NCBI GenBank assembly: GCA_964645835.1
Contig: CAZYDG010000052.1
Span: forward strand, 1 to 64,000
Source of the DNA: CAZBME01 sp964645835
GTDB lineage: Bacteria; Desulfobacterota; Syntrophia; Syntrophales; UBA8958
Length of the DNA: 64,000 nucleotides
Reading direction: 5' to 3'
The position numbers and the translations under genes are program-made. Below are positions 8,053 through 16,667 of the stretch, in pieces. Position 1 is the stretch's first letter; every line of letters begins with the position of its first letter. The notes below the pieces were generated by a model, which ran no database searches, was not told where the DNA came from, and worked only from the letters and a program-made list of their open reading frames with translations.

Positions 8053-9332
8053 AAATTATTCATCCCCTGTCCGGACTGGATACCGTTGTTTCTCTTCCGG
8101 GTTCAAAAAGCTATACCCAGCGCGCCCTCATCATCGCTGCCCTCGCCGAAGGTCAATCGGTCCTTCGGCACCCCCTTTTGTCGGAGGACACTGAACATCT
8201 CATGGGAGCCCTTCGGGCCATGGGAACACAGATCAACATCGAGCCGGACCGGATTGTCGTGAAAGGGACGGGAGGACGTATCCTGACACCGCCTTACCCC
8301 ATCTACCTGGGAAACAACGGCACTGCAATAAGGCTTCTTACAACCGTTGCCTCCCTGGGTCGCGGCGTTTTTACCCTGACGGGGGATTCTCGGCTTTGTG
8401 AACGGCCCATCGGCCCTCTTTTAGAGGCGCTCAAGGTCTTGGGTGTCGAAGCCGATAGCCGTGGCGACGCTGGATTCCCGCCGGTTATTATCAATGCCGA
8501 CGGCCTGCGGGGCGGATATGTCTGCCTGCGGGATATTGAAAGCAGCCAGTATATTTCATCGCTTCTCATCAGCGCACCATATGCTCAAACTGACGTGGTC
8601 ATCGACCTTAAAGGCCATATCCCTTCCCTTCCGTATGTGGAAATGACCCTTGACGCCATGGCCGCCTTCGGACAAGTCTTTATGGACGCATCCCCACACC
8701 GTTATATCGTCCGGGCGGGCCGACCCTACATCGGCAGGGAATATACCATCGAAGGGGATGTCTCGTCCGCCTCTTATTTCTTCTTGGCCGCAATGCTCCT
8801 GAAAGGGCGAATCCGGGTAGAGAACATTAATCCCCGGACACGCCAGGGAGACATGGGCCTCGTCCCGCTAATGGAAGATTTGGGCGCTTCCGTTAAACGG
8901 GGCGATGACTGGATCGAAATGACCGGTGGTGCCATGACACCGGGAGAGAGGTACTTCGACCTGGGCGATATGCCCGACATGGTACCCACGTTTGCCATAC
9001 TTGCGGCACTGCGGCCGGGCCGGACAATGATCACAAACGTGGCCCACTTGCGTCATAAAGAGAGCAATCGGCTGGCTGTCATGGCTACCGAACTGGGCAA
9101 AGTCGGCATTGACGCAAAGGAGACCGCAGACGGTCTTGTGATTCATGGAGGAACGCCCCACGGCGCCGAGATCGAGACCTACAATGATCACCGCATCGCC
9201 ATGAGTTTTGCCGTTCTGGGACTCCTTGCACCGGGAATGGTCATCCGCAACAGCACCTGCGTGAATAAATCCTTTCCCGAATTCTGGGAAACCCTGGATA
9301 GTATTTACAAAATAAAGCATAGAAGGTTGTAG
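8049..9332 (+). CDS. aroA: 3-phosphoshikimate 1-carboxyvinyltransferase (EPSP synthase)
   Basis: Transfers enolpyruvyl from PEP to shikimate-3-phosphate; target family of glyphosate. 427 residues from ATG 8049, again an ATGA overlap; longer in-frame starts fall inside aroE. Seen: PGSKSYTQRALIIAALAEG near the N-terminus (the usual K-S-x-x-x-R-A), LGNNGTAIRLLT in place of the common G-N-A-G-T, the S-S-Q loop ESSQYISSLLISAPYA, EGDVSSASYFFLAAMLL, and RHKESNRLAVMATEL with the catalytic R-x-K-E-S. GNNGT instead of GNAGT is a change in the loop that influences inhibitor fit; I make no resistance claim. Confidence 0.95.
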   Translation: MKIIHPLSGLDTVVSLPGSKSYTQRALIIAALAEGQSVLRHPLLSEDTEHLMGALRAMGTQINIEPDRIVVKGTGGRILTPPYPIYLGNNGTAIRLLTTVASLGRGVFTLTGDSRLCERPIGPLLEALKVLGVEADSRGDAGFPPVIINADGLRGGYVCLRDIESSQYISSLLISAPYAQTDVVIDLKGHIPSLPYVEMTLDAMAAFGQVFMDASPHRYIVRAGRPYIGREYTIEGDVSSASYFFLAAMLLKGRIRVENINPRTRQGDMGLVPLMEDLGASVKRGDDWIEMTGGAMTPGERYFDLGDMPDMVPTFAILAALRPGRTMITNVAHLRHKESNRLAVMATELGKVGIDAKETADGLVIHGGTPHGAEIETYNDHRIAMSFAVLGLLAPGMVIRNSTCVNKSFPEFWETLDSIYKIKHRRL

Positions 9333-9339
9333 CAAGAGA

Positions 9340-9975
9340 ATGAACATTATTCTTATGGGATATCGCTGCACTGGGAAAACCTCCGTTGGCAAACGATTGG
9401 CCACCTGCCTGAATTCTGCATTCTACGACACTGATGCCTTAATTCAGGAGGAGACGGGTAAAACTATCCGTCAAATCGTTGATGAAGATGGTTGGAGGGC
9501 CTTTCGCACCGAAGAGAAAAAGACCATCGCCCGCCTTGCCTTGCAGGACAACTGTGTGATCGCCCTTGGGGGCGGCGCCGCCCTGGACCCGGAAAATATC
9601 GAAGCGCTGAAAGTCAATGGCCGGATTATCTGGATGATGGCAAATATCGAAACCGTCCTCGAGCGAATGACGAAAGACGCTACAACAGACGCCCAACGCC
9701 CTCCACTTCTGGGCAGAAACAGTGCTATGGAGGTGATACTGGTCCTTGAGGAACGGACGCCGGTTTACGAGGCGGCCGCCGATGCGGCCCTCGACACAGA
9801 TGAAAGAAGCATTGACGAGCTTGTTGACAAGCTAATGCATATCGTTAGGACGTTAAACCCCATCCCTCTCCCAACCTCCCCCTTGAAGGTGGAGGGGCCC
9901 ACAGCCACAGGGGTGAAGGGCACATGTACGACTGAAACATCGGTTACAATCCCTCCCCTTCAAGGGGAGGGTTAG
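9340..9975 (+). CDS. aroK: Shikimate kinase with a repeat-encoded C-terminal tail
   Basis: Phosphorylates shikimate at O3. Seen: the P-loop GYRCTGKTSVGKRLA near the N-terminus, FYDTDALIQEETGKTIRQI (the D-T-D and R of the shikimate site), GWRAFRTEEKK, the glycine-rich ALGGGAALDPENIEAL, and RPPLL in the lid. The natural protein should end near residue 173 (HIVRTLN). The last 38 residues (NPIPLPTSPLKVEG onward) are encoded by the palindromic element at 9857-9990, which has supplied a new stop. The tail is proline-rich and probably unstructured. The start lies seven bases after the aroA stop. Confidence 0.93.
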   Translation: MNIILMGYRCTGKTSVGKRLATCLNSAFYDTDALIQEETGKTIRQIVDEDGWRAFRTEEKKTIARLALQDNCVIALGGGAALDPENIEALKVNGRIIWMMANIETVLERMTKDATTDAQRPPLLGRNSAMEVILVLEERTPVYEAAADAALDTDERSIDELVDKLMHIVRTLNPIPLPTSPLKVEGPTATGVKGTCTTETSVTIPPLQGEG

Positions 9976-9990
9976 GGTGGGGATGGGGTA
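9857..9990. repeat. Large palindromic element inside the 3' end of aroK
   Basis: Two imperfect inverted arms of about 40 bases. The left begins ACCCCATCCCTCTCCC at 9857; the right is its near reverse complement, ending GGTGGGGATGGGGT at 9989. Each arm has a C/T-rich inner palindrome, e.g. CCCTCCCCTTCAAGGGGAG in the right arm. Elements of this type recur in many proteobacterial genomes and give NPIPL..P-SPL peptides when translated. It could also act as an RNA hairpin between aroK and aroC. Confidence 0.8.
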
Positions 9991-10041
9991 CGCGATTTAT
10001 CTTTGCGTATCACATTATTGATTTAACTCAAGAGGTCTACC

Positions 10042-11133
10042 ATGTCAGGAAACACAACAGGCGTCATATTTCGCGTCACAACCTGGGGGGAATCGCACGG
10101 ACCGGCTATCGGCGCCGTCATCGATGGCTGCCCCCCTCTTATAGAAATTTCGGAAGAAGACCTTCAGCGGGAACTGGATCGGCGCAAGCCGGGAGGCACG
10201 CCATCGGCATCTCCCCGTATGGAGCCTGATCGCGTCGAGATCCTCTCCGGGGTATTTGAAGGTCGAACAACGGGCACACCAATCTCCCTTCTCATTCGGA
10301 ACAAAGACGCCCGTAGCGCTGCCTATGATGACCTGAAATCTCTCTACCGCCCTGGTCATGGAGACATTACCTACGATCGCAAATACGGTATCCGCGATTA
10401 CCGGGGAGGCGGACGTGCGTCAGGACGGGAAACGGCGGCCCGCGTCGCGGCAGGCGCCATTGCCGGGAAGGTTATAGCGCGTGAAGGGATTCTCGTAAAG
10501 GCTATGACCAAGGAACTGGGAGGTATCGTTGCAGAATTGACAGACTTTACCTTTATGGAAAATAACCCTCTCCGCTGTGCCGATCCATTGGTCCTGCCGG
10601 CAATGGAAGCCCGCCTGGAAGATGCGCGACGAAGAGGCGACTCCTTGGGCGGCATCGTCGAGATCCGGGTCACAGGATGTCCGCCCGGCTTGGGAGAGCC
10701 TGTTTTCGATAAGATAGATGCAGATCTTGCAAAAGCACTCATGGGCATCGGCACAGTAAAGGGTGTTGAGATCGGAGCCGGTTTCGAGGCGGCCCGTATG
10801 ACGGGTGTCGAAAGCAATGACGTTATCATCCCGGGAGGATTCCGGACAAATAACGCCGGAGGAATCCTGGCAGGCATTACCAACGGCGACGAGTTGATCA
10901 TTCGTGTGGCCTGCAAGCCCATTCCATCCATCGAAAAGCTTCAGGATACCATCGACGTTCATGGAAATCCGGCCACCATTTCCGTACGGGGGAGACATGA
11001 CGTCTGCGTCATCCCGAGAATCATCCCTGTGTGCGAGGCCATGGTTCGTCTGGTCCTGGCGGATCACTTGCTCAGGCAGAGGTCAAATAAAGCCGGATTC
11101 CCGCTCTCTGAAGGGAAGGTTTGGGATGAATGA
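10042..11133 (+). CDS. aroC: Chorismate synthase
   Basis: Last step of the common pathway: 1,4-elimination of phosphate from EPSP to give chorismate, using reduced FMN. 363 residues, normal length. Seen: RVTTWGESHGPAIGAVIDGCPP (family signature), DRRKPGGTPSASPR, YRPGHGDITYDRKYGIRDYRGGGRASGRETAARVAAGAIA (FMN and phosphate binding, residues about 98-137), GIGTVKGVEIG, NNAGGILAGITNG, and RGRHDVCVIPR. The gene is separated from aroK by 66 bases carrying the end of the palindromic element. Its 3' end overlaps tyrA by eight bases. Confidence 0.96.
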   Translation: MSGNTTGVIFRVTTWGESHGPAIGAVIDGCPPLIEISEEDLQRELDRRKPGGTPSASPRMEPDRVEILSGVFEGRTTGTPISLLIRNKDARSAAYDDLKSLYRPGHGDITYDRKYGIRDYRGGGRASGRETAARVAAGAIAGKVIAREGILVKAMTKELGGIVAELTDFTFMENNPLRCADPLVLPAMEARLEDARRRGDSLGGIVEIRVTGCPPGLGEPVFDKIDADLAKALMGIGTVKGVEIGAGFEAARMTGVESNDVIIPGGFRTNNAGGILAGITNGDELIIRVACKPIPSIEKLQDTIDVHGNPATISVRGRHDVCVIPRIIPVCEAMVRLVLADHLLRQRSNKAGFPLSEGKVWDE

Positions 11134-11899
11134 CATCGTAAGCCCTTTCGAAATCGGCATTATCGGCGGTAACGGCGCCATGGGTAAATGGTTTGCCGCC
11201 TTCTTCCGGAAGAACGGCTATACAGTCCATATCGCGGATCAAAAGACGGTTATGACAATTCCCGAGTTGGCCGGACGATGCGCTGTTGTCATCGTCAGTG
11301 TCCCCATTGATGTGACGGAAAGTGTCATCCGGGAGGCCGGGACCAACATGGGGCCCGACGGCCTTTTGATGGACCTGACGTCCCTGAAGACCGTTCCCGT
11401 GTCCGCAATGCTTCAAGCGACCCCGTCGGAAGTGATCGGCCTCCATCCTCTCTTCGGACCCGATACGGCCTCCATCAGGGATCAGAATATCGTGGTGTGT
11501 CCCGCCCGAGGGACGAGATGGCTCTCCTGGCTTACTGCCTTGCTGAAGGACAACGGCGCCCATATCGTAGAAACGACCCCCGAAAGACATGATGAAATGA
11601 TGTCCGTCATCCAGGGTCTGAATCATCTGAACACGATTATGATGGGGCTTACCATCCAGGATGCGGCCATAGCGCCTGACGAACTCGATCTCTATTCCAC
11701 TCCGGCCTTTCGCACCAAAAGGGAAATGATCAAAAAGACTTTTCATCAGAATCCGGCCATGTATGCCGAGATCATCGCCAACAACCCCCATATCGGAAAG
11801 ATTCTTCACATCTATGAAGCCAATCTTGCCCGCTTAAAGAAACTTATCAACGATCAGGATATCGATAGCCTGACGGAACTCATGAAAAGTCAATCATGA
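11126..11899 (+). CDS. tyrA: Prephenate dehydrogenase
   Basis: NAD(P)-dependent oxidative decarboxylation of prephenate to 4-hydroxyphenylpyruvate, the tyrosine branch. 257 residues from ATG 11126, overlapping the aroC stop by eight bases; GGGAAGG lies just upstream. Seen: the Rossmann motif IGIIGGNGAMGKWFAAFFRKNG, IVSVPIDVTESVI, DLTSLKTVP, LHPLFGPDTASI (prephenate site) and NHLNTIMMGLTI. There is no chorismate mutase or ACT domain, so it is a minimal monofunctional form slightly shorter than usual. With it the operon covers chorismate synthesis plus both the Phe and Tyr branches; transaminases and trp genes are not in the window. Confidence 0.88.
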   Translation: MNDIVSPFEIGIIGGNGAMGKWFAAFFRKNGYTVHIADQKTVMTIPELAGRCAVVIVSVPIDVTESVIREAGTNMGPDGLLMDLTSLKTVPVSAMLQATPSEVIGLHPLFGPDTASIRDQNIVVCPARGTRWLSWLTALLKDNGAHIVETTPERHDEMMSVIQGLNHLNTIMMGLTIQDAAIAPDELDLYSTPAFRTKREMIKKTFHQNPAMYAEIIANNPHIGKILHIYEANLARLKKLINDQDIDSLTELMKSQS

Positions 11900-11904
11900 A
11901 GACC

Positions 11905-12063
11905 GGCCGTAATCTACCGCCATATTTCAGCCAAATCGAATGATAGAAGTGGGGTATTGGTCTTCCGGTTCAAAGGATTTTTCCTTCTATTCTACTTGCA
12001 GATGACATTATTTATACGAGTCGGAAAAATCCTAATTCACCTCCAGACCAATACCCCGCTTCT
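11905..12063. repeat. Palindromic intergenic element, copy 1
   Basis: A left flank beginning GGCCGTAATC and containing ATTTCAGCCAAATCGA leads into an arm AGAAGTGGGGTATTGGTCT (11945 onward) ending GGATTTTTCC. The right arm GGAAAAATCC (12023) to AATACCCCGCTTCT (12063) is its reverse complement. The same sequences, including the flank, recur inverted at 16668-16955. It may terminate the aromatic operon. Confidence 0.8.
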
Positions 12064-12083
12064 CTTGTGAACGGCATAATAAT

Positions 12084-12113
12084 TTGACATATTTCGTATA
12101 AAAGGTTTAGATA
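12084..12113 (+). promoter_or_regulatory. Candidate promoter for the DUF4139 gene
   Basis: Perfect TTGACA at 12084-12089. The -10 is weak: TTAGAT (spacer 17) or TAGATA (spacer 18). About 30 bases before the ATG at 12144, which has GGAGG upstream. Confidence 0.4.
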
Positions 12114-12143
12114 CCAGGTTAGTAAATATTAACGGAGGTTTCC

Positions 12144-13736
12144 ATGTACAAATTCGTCACCGCTATTATGACCGTCATCGTCATTTCTCTGTTCAGCTTT
12201 GTCAATTACCTGCCCATCGCCATTGCAGCGCCCGTAGAAGTTACCTTCTTCCCATCTTCGGCACGGGTGACGGAACGGACCGCCTTTCGTCTTCAGCCCT
12301 CTCAGACGGGATTAAAAAAGGCTGTCTTTGCCATCGCCGGACAGGCGGACCCGGAAACACTCATGGCCCGTGTGACTGGTAAATCATCGGCAGCTATCGA
12401 AGATATCTCGTGGCGAAGGATTACAAGCCCCCAGGATGAAGAATTGATCAAATCGTTGAAAAAAAAGCTCGATACTCTCAAAGAGGAGCGGATCAGGTTG
12501 CAGTCGGCCATCAAATCCCTGGATACGCAGATTCAATTCTGGCAGATGCAAACCAAGGCCAAATTCAAGACCCTAAACGATGCAGCAAATATGTCCGCCG
12601 CCCTCGGGAAGAATATTAAAAGGGCCATGATCGATAAATTATCCCTCGAACCGGAACTGGAAAAGACAGACAAACGCATTGCCCAGCTTCAGGAGGACCT
12701 GCAGGCGGCAGGCGGGAAAAAGGAAACAGCCTGGGAATTTACGGTTCTTCTGTCAGGCGCCCAAGGAAATGATGCAACGCTGAACTACACATATACACTC
12801 GCTGAATGTGGCTGGACGCCTCTCTACCGCCTTGAAGCCCATCCACTGAAAAAGGAGATCAACTTCACATGGGAAGGTGAAATCTGGCAGAGTTCCGGTC
12901 AGGACTGGAACCAGGTCACGGTGAGCCTGGCAAACAGGCAGCCAAGGACAACCCTGCTACCCCATGATCTTCCCCCATGGGTGATTGCCCCTCGATATAT
13001 CGCACCGGCGCCTGCGGCGTCCTCAGCGAGAAAGGCAAAAGCAAAAAAAGCGCCTGTCATTGCAGAGATGATGGCCGGAGCAGATGCAAATGCTGTGTCC
13101 GAACCATCAGCGCCGACTTTGAAAAGTGAAGGCGCCTATACATCATGGTCCTTGGGAAAGCGCTCTATTCCCGCAGGAACCAGACAGAAGATCAAGGTCA
13201 TGGAAGAGACGTGGCCCGTTGAATTTACGCACCTGAGCCGCCCAAGTCAGGATGAACAGGTATTTGTCCGTGCCGTAGCCAAGTTTGATGAAGCGCGTGA
13301 GATTCCTCAGGGCGCGGCTGTCTATCTTATCGATGGGGCCATAATCGGTAAGCGGTCCTTTACGGCTGCAAGCCGCGAGGAGACCATCTTTTTCGGCACG
13401 GACCCGATGGTCAAGGCAAAGTCCGTCCTCCTATCCAAGAAGGGCGGGGAAAAGAACCTTTTCAACGAAAAGCAGACCTATTCGTGGGAATGGCGGATCG
13501 ATATAGACAACAACCGAAATTATCCCATAGCGATGCGTATCGAGGAGCCTATCGCCCAATCCCGGGACGAGCGGATCCAGGTCACCTCAAAGCATGACCC
13601 CGAGCCCTCGGCGCACGACGAGATCCGGAACATCTGGCTCATGGACATCCCGGCTAAGGAAAAACGCCGGATCACAACAGGCGTTTTTGTCGAAGCACCG
13701 AAAGACCTGAGCATCGACCTGGGTTGGAGACGTTGA
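12144..13736 (+). CDS. DUF4139 (mucoidy-inhibitor MuiA-like) exported protein
   Basis: 530 residues with an N-terminal signal peptide (hydrophobic residues about 5-28, cleavage near AIAAP). The order is that of MuiA-like proteins: an N-terminal DUF4140-type strand region (VTFFPSSARVTERTAFRL), a coiled coil at about residues 95-190 (LIKSLKKKLDTLKEERIRL), then the DUF4139 beta-rich domain (WTPLYRLEAHPLKKEINFTWEGEIWQ; SGQDWNQVTVSLANRQPR). An Ala/Lys-rich linker lies around residues 290-330. The molecular role is not established; MuiA was named for suppressing mucoidy in Aeromonas. Expected periplasmic or surface location. Single-gene unit with its own possible promoter. Confidence 0.85.
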   Translation: MYKFVTAIMTVIVISLFSFVNYLPIAIAAPVEVTFFPSSARVTERTAFRLQPSQTGLKKAVFAIAGQADPETLMARVTGKSSAAIEDISWRRITSPQDEELIKSLKKKLDTLKEERIRLQSAIKSLDTQIQFWQMQTKAKFKTLNDAANMSAALGKNIKRAMIDKLSLEPELEKTDKRIAQLQEDLQAAGGKKETAWEFTVLLSGAQGNDATLNYTYTLAECGWTPLYRLEAHPLKKEINFTWEGEIWQSSGQDWNQVTVSLANRQPRTTLLPHDLPPWVIAPRYIAPAPAASSARKAKAKKAPVIAEMMAGADANAVSEPSAPTLKSEGAYTSWSLGKRSIPAGTRQKIKVMEETWPVEFTHLSRPSQDEQVFVRAVAKFDEAREIPQGAAVYLIDGAIIGKRSFTAASREETIFFGTDPMVKAKSVLLSKKGGEKNLFNEKQTYSWEWRIDIDNNRNYPIAMRIEEPIAQSRDERIQVTSKHDPEPSAHDEIRNIWLMDIPAKEKRRITTGVFVEAPKDLSIDLGWRR

Positions 13737-13797
13737 TCTGTCATTATCCGGCTTGCCCGGGTAATCCGGCATTATTTGGGATGCATTTCTAAAACCC

Positions 13798-13826
13798 TGG
13801 ATTCCCGTTTTCACGGGAATGACAGA
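13798..13826. repeat. Short palindromic repeat of the GGATTCCCG...CGGGAATGACA type
   Basis: CTGGATTCCCGTTTTCACGG continuing to GAATGACAG; the core ATTCCCGT-TTTC-ACGGGAAT is a perfect hairpin. Read on the minus strand it gives the peptide VIPVKTGIQG seen in many proteobacterial intergenic repeats. Confidence 0.75.
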
Positions 13827-13891
13827 GAAACACACTGGGAATGATAGAGAAGAAAAAAGCACACACGGGGAACGACAGGGAAAATTCAGAC

Positions 13892-13960
13892 TGTAGGGTG
13901 GATGAAGCGAAGCGCATCCATCATTGGCCGGTGGAACCGCTTCGCTTGTTCCACCCTACA
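13892..13960. repeat. Inverted repeat ending in TGTAGGGTGGA / TCCACCCTACA
   Basis: Terminal arms TGTAGGGTGGA (13892-13902) and TCCACCCTACA enclose GAAGCGAAGCGCATCC and a second inverted copy of the GCTTCGCTT core. 69 bases, no open frame; resembles dispersed bacterial palindromes. Together with the preceding repeat it fills most of the gap between the DUF4139 gene and the broken receiver-TPR gene. Confidence 0.7.
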
Positions 13961-14032
13961 AAGATTATATTTTCTTAGTAATGACATGGAAATGAAAAGA
14001 GAATGACGGGAAATTACGTAGGAATAACGGCT

Positions 14033-15208
14033 CTATCTTAACTTAGCAAGCAGGGTGCTGGCGTGTTCGTTTTCTGGATTTAGTTTCAACGCCTCTGACA
14101 GGGCTTTCTTGGCTTCCTCCATCTGATTTTTCTTCGTCAATAAAATGGCAAGATTATAATGCAAAACATCGGAGTCAGGTTCTATTTTCAAACACTTTCG
14201 ATAGATATCTTCAGCATCTTCAAATCTGTTTACCTGACGCAAAGTAACGGCATATTTGTTAAAAACCTGAACCGTTTCCTTGATTGGATCCACAGTTTTC
14301 TTTAAATAAATGCCAGCTTTATCTATATCATTATGATCAAGATAGATATTTGCTATATTCACCATATTTAAATCAGTAGGGTTGTTGTTCATGATACTTT
14401 TGATTACTCTTTCCCCTTCTTCAATATCATCGTTTGCAAAACAAGCGGCAGCAAGCTCAATTTTCAGATCGTTGTTCAAAGTATTCATATTGACCGCTTG
14501 TTCCAGAGCCAGGATGCTCTGGGCGTATTGCCCAACTTTCATATAGATTTGCCCAAGGAGTTTGGCGTGCTGACTGGTTCTCTCTTCCTCACCTACGTCA
14601 GCCATAACGGATATGGCCTTATTATATTGCTTCATCTGAAAAAGACATTCACAGGTCATCAATAAAACCCGAGGGTGTTTCTTGATATTGAGTATCTCGG
14701 AACCTAATTTCAAGGCCTCCGGATAATTCTTGGATAACTTCAACCGCCTCATCTCAGAAACTTTTTGTTCAATTTCATCTTTAATATGGCATTTTGCCAA
14801 TGCTGTCTTGATGGTATTCAGCAGATTCAGTTGACTGAAAGGTTTTACCAGGAATCCGTCAACACCTTCTTATGCAGCGTACAATACTTTTGCGGAATCC
14901 CTTTCATCGGAGATCATTATGACTGGAAGGGTAAAATAATTGGGATCGCTTTTCAGACGTGAGAGCAATTCAATCCCTGTCATGTTGGGCATTGTCCAGT
15001 CCGTAATGACAATGCTCACGGGGTTTGACTCTATCATACGTAATGCCTTGTTACCGCAATCGGCAAGGATAACATTTCCATATCCGTTATCCTTCAGCAT
15101 GACTCGAATCATTTCGCGCATTTCCGGATAATCGTCTACAACAAGCAGGCTCTTTTGCGCCGACGTCTTTGCCCGTCTGGCTTGGTCTCTGTAAAGATTA
15201 ATCAACAC
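14033..15208 (-). pseudogene. Receiver-TPR response regulator interrupted by an in-frame TAA
   Basis: The minus-strand reading frame is continuous from 15208 to 14033 except for one TAA at 14870-14872. Before the stop: a CheY-like receiver (LLVVDDYPEMREMIRVMLKD; phosphoacceptor in ITDWTMPNMTG; VIMISDERDSAKVLYAA). Immediately after it, in the same frame: EGVDGFLVKPFSQLNLL, which contains the conserved lysine of the same receiver. About seven TPR repeats follow (SILALEQAVNMNTLNNDLKI; DVLHYNLAILLTKKNQMEEA). An intact gene would have 391 codons. The TPR part could be made from ATG 14800, but the receiver alone lacks its Lys and last helix, so neither piece looks functional as a receiver. It may be a real nonsense mutation or an assembly error. 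Confidence 0.85.
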
Positions 15209-15406
15209 CGGCTATTCCCCCCCGATCAATAGAAGAGATGCGACATTAAAGAAGCACTGTCGGTATGCTGACGACACCCGTATTTTTCGCATAATTATCA
15301 TATTATGACATTATAGTATACCATGTTTTTATTGTTTCAGCTTTGGGGTTGACAGGCAGCATAAATTAAGCAAGATGGGACAATCATCATCATGGAGGAA
15401 TCAAAT

Positions 15407-16582
15407 ATGGCTTTACCTCTTGAGGGCATCCGTGTCCTCGACCTTTCGCAACTTCTACCTGGTTCGCTTTGTTCTCAGATGTTGGCTGATTTGGGCGCTG
15501 ATGTCATTAAGATAGAAAATCCCGGCGGTGGCGACAGTTTTCGCCATACAGAACCGCTTGTCAAGACCCAGGGCTGTTATTTTCATATCGCCAATCGAAA
15601 TAAAAGAGGCATGACATTGAACCTCAAAGCGCCTGAAGGCCTTGATATTCTAAAAAATATGGCAAAGAGCGCCGACATTCTCCTGGAGAATTTCCGGCCC
15701 GGCGCAATCGATAAGATGGGCCTTGGTTATGAAGACATGAAGATCATCAATCCTCGCCTCATTTATTGCTCGCTCACGAGTTTCGGTCAGGATGGTCCCC
15801 TCCGTGATCGTGCCGCCCACGATCTGGACGTTATGAGTCTATCCGGAATACTGGACCTCCTTGGCCTGCAGGGGCAACAGCCCATTGTGCCGGTCGTTCA
15901 ATTCGCCGGGATCAGTGCCTGCATGAATGCTATGATCGGTATTTTAACGGCTCTTTTCATGAGGGAAAAGACCGGCCGCGGCCAGCAAATAGATTCAGCT
16001 CTACTTGATAGCCTTGCACCTTTTCTCAGTCTCATTATGGCCAGATACATGACTGATGGCCATCTCCCCGGGCGTGGAGAGGCACCACTGGGTGGAGGCG
16101 CGGCCAACTATAACGTGTATAAAACAAAAGACGGGAAATACATTTCCCTTGGATGTGTGGAAGAAAAATTCTGGAAGGGTTTCTGTAAAGCCATAGAACG
16201 GGATGACCTGATTCCGGCATGGTCGATGCCGGTCACCGAGCAAAGAGAAGTCATCGCCGAGATGAGGAACATCTTTGTTGGTAGAACCCGACAGGAATGG
16301 CTGGATCTGCTGGAAAAGTTTGAAATCTGTTTCGCTCCGGTCAACGACCTGCAGGAAGCCCTAGCCAACCCGCAAATTAAGCACCGAAGGCTATGGTATA
16401 AGACAAATCATCCCCGGGAAGGCATTATTCCCCAAGAGGGATTTCCCGTGAAGTTTTCCGAATTTCGCCCCGGGTGGCGCACACACCCGCCGGACCTGGG
16501 CGAACATACGGGAGAAATCCTGACCGACATGGGATACTCCGAACAAGAGATAGCCGAACTTTCCTCCAAAGGGATCATCTGA
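15407..16582 (+). CDS. Family III (CaiB/BaiF) acyl-CoA transferase or acyl-CoA racemase
   Basis: 391 residues from ATG 15407, preferred over 15392 because GGAGG at 15394-15398 lies eight bases before it. Family III features: LEGIRVLDLSQLLPGSLCSQMLADLGADVIKIE, LNLKAPEGLDILKNMAKSADILLENFRPGAIDKMGLGYE, and AAHDLDVMSLSGIL with the candidate catalytic aspartate. The H-D-x-x-x-x-x-L-S-G arrangement resembles alpha-methylacyl-CoA racemases as much as CoA transferases, so the reaction is left open. The next genes downstream, on the other strand, also act on acyl-CoA-type substrates. Confidence 0.88.
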   Translation: MALPLEGIRVLDLSQLLPGSLCSQMLADLGADVIKIENPGGGDSFRHTEPLVKTQGCYFHIANRNKRGMTLNLKAPEGLDILKNMAKSADILLENFRPGAIDKMGLGYEDMKIINPRLIYCSLTSFGQDGPLRDRAAHDLDVMSLSGILDLLGLQGQQPIVPVVQFAGISACMNAMIGILTALFMREKTGRGQQIDSALLDSLAPFLSLIMARYMTDGHLPGRGEAPLGGGAANYNVYKTKDGKYISLGCVEEKFWKGFCKAIERDDLIPAWSMPVTEQREVIAEMRNIFVGRTRQEWLDLLEKFEICFAPVNDLQEALANPQIKHRRLWYKTNHPREGIIPQEGFPVKFSEFRPGWRTHPPDLGEHTGEILTDMGYSEQEIAELSSKGII

Positions 16583-16667
16583 CGAGGCGTCAACAACGTG
16601 GTGGATTGGAAGTCCAGCCAATCCGCCATCCACCATCAAACCAAAGGCTTTGATGCATGCCTGACCA

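Noticed and set aside
10420..11067. 215-codon frame antisense to aroC
   Set aside because: aroC is complete and strongly conserved in motif content; the antisense frame has none.
13587..13862. Minus-strand open frame with VIPVKTGIQG
   Set aside because: The peptide is the translation of a dispersed palindromic repeat; the rest overlaps the end of the DUF4139 gene.
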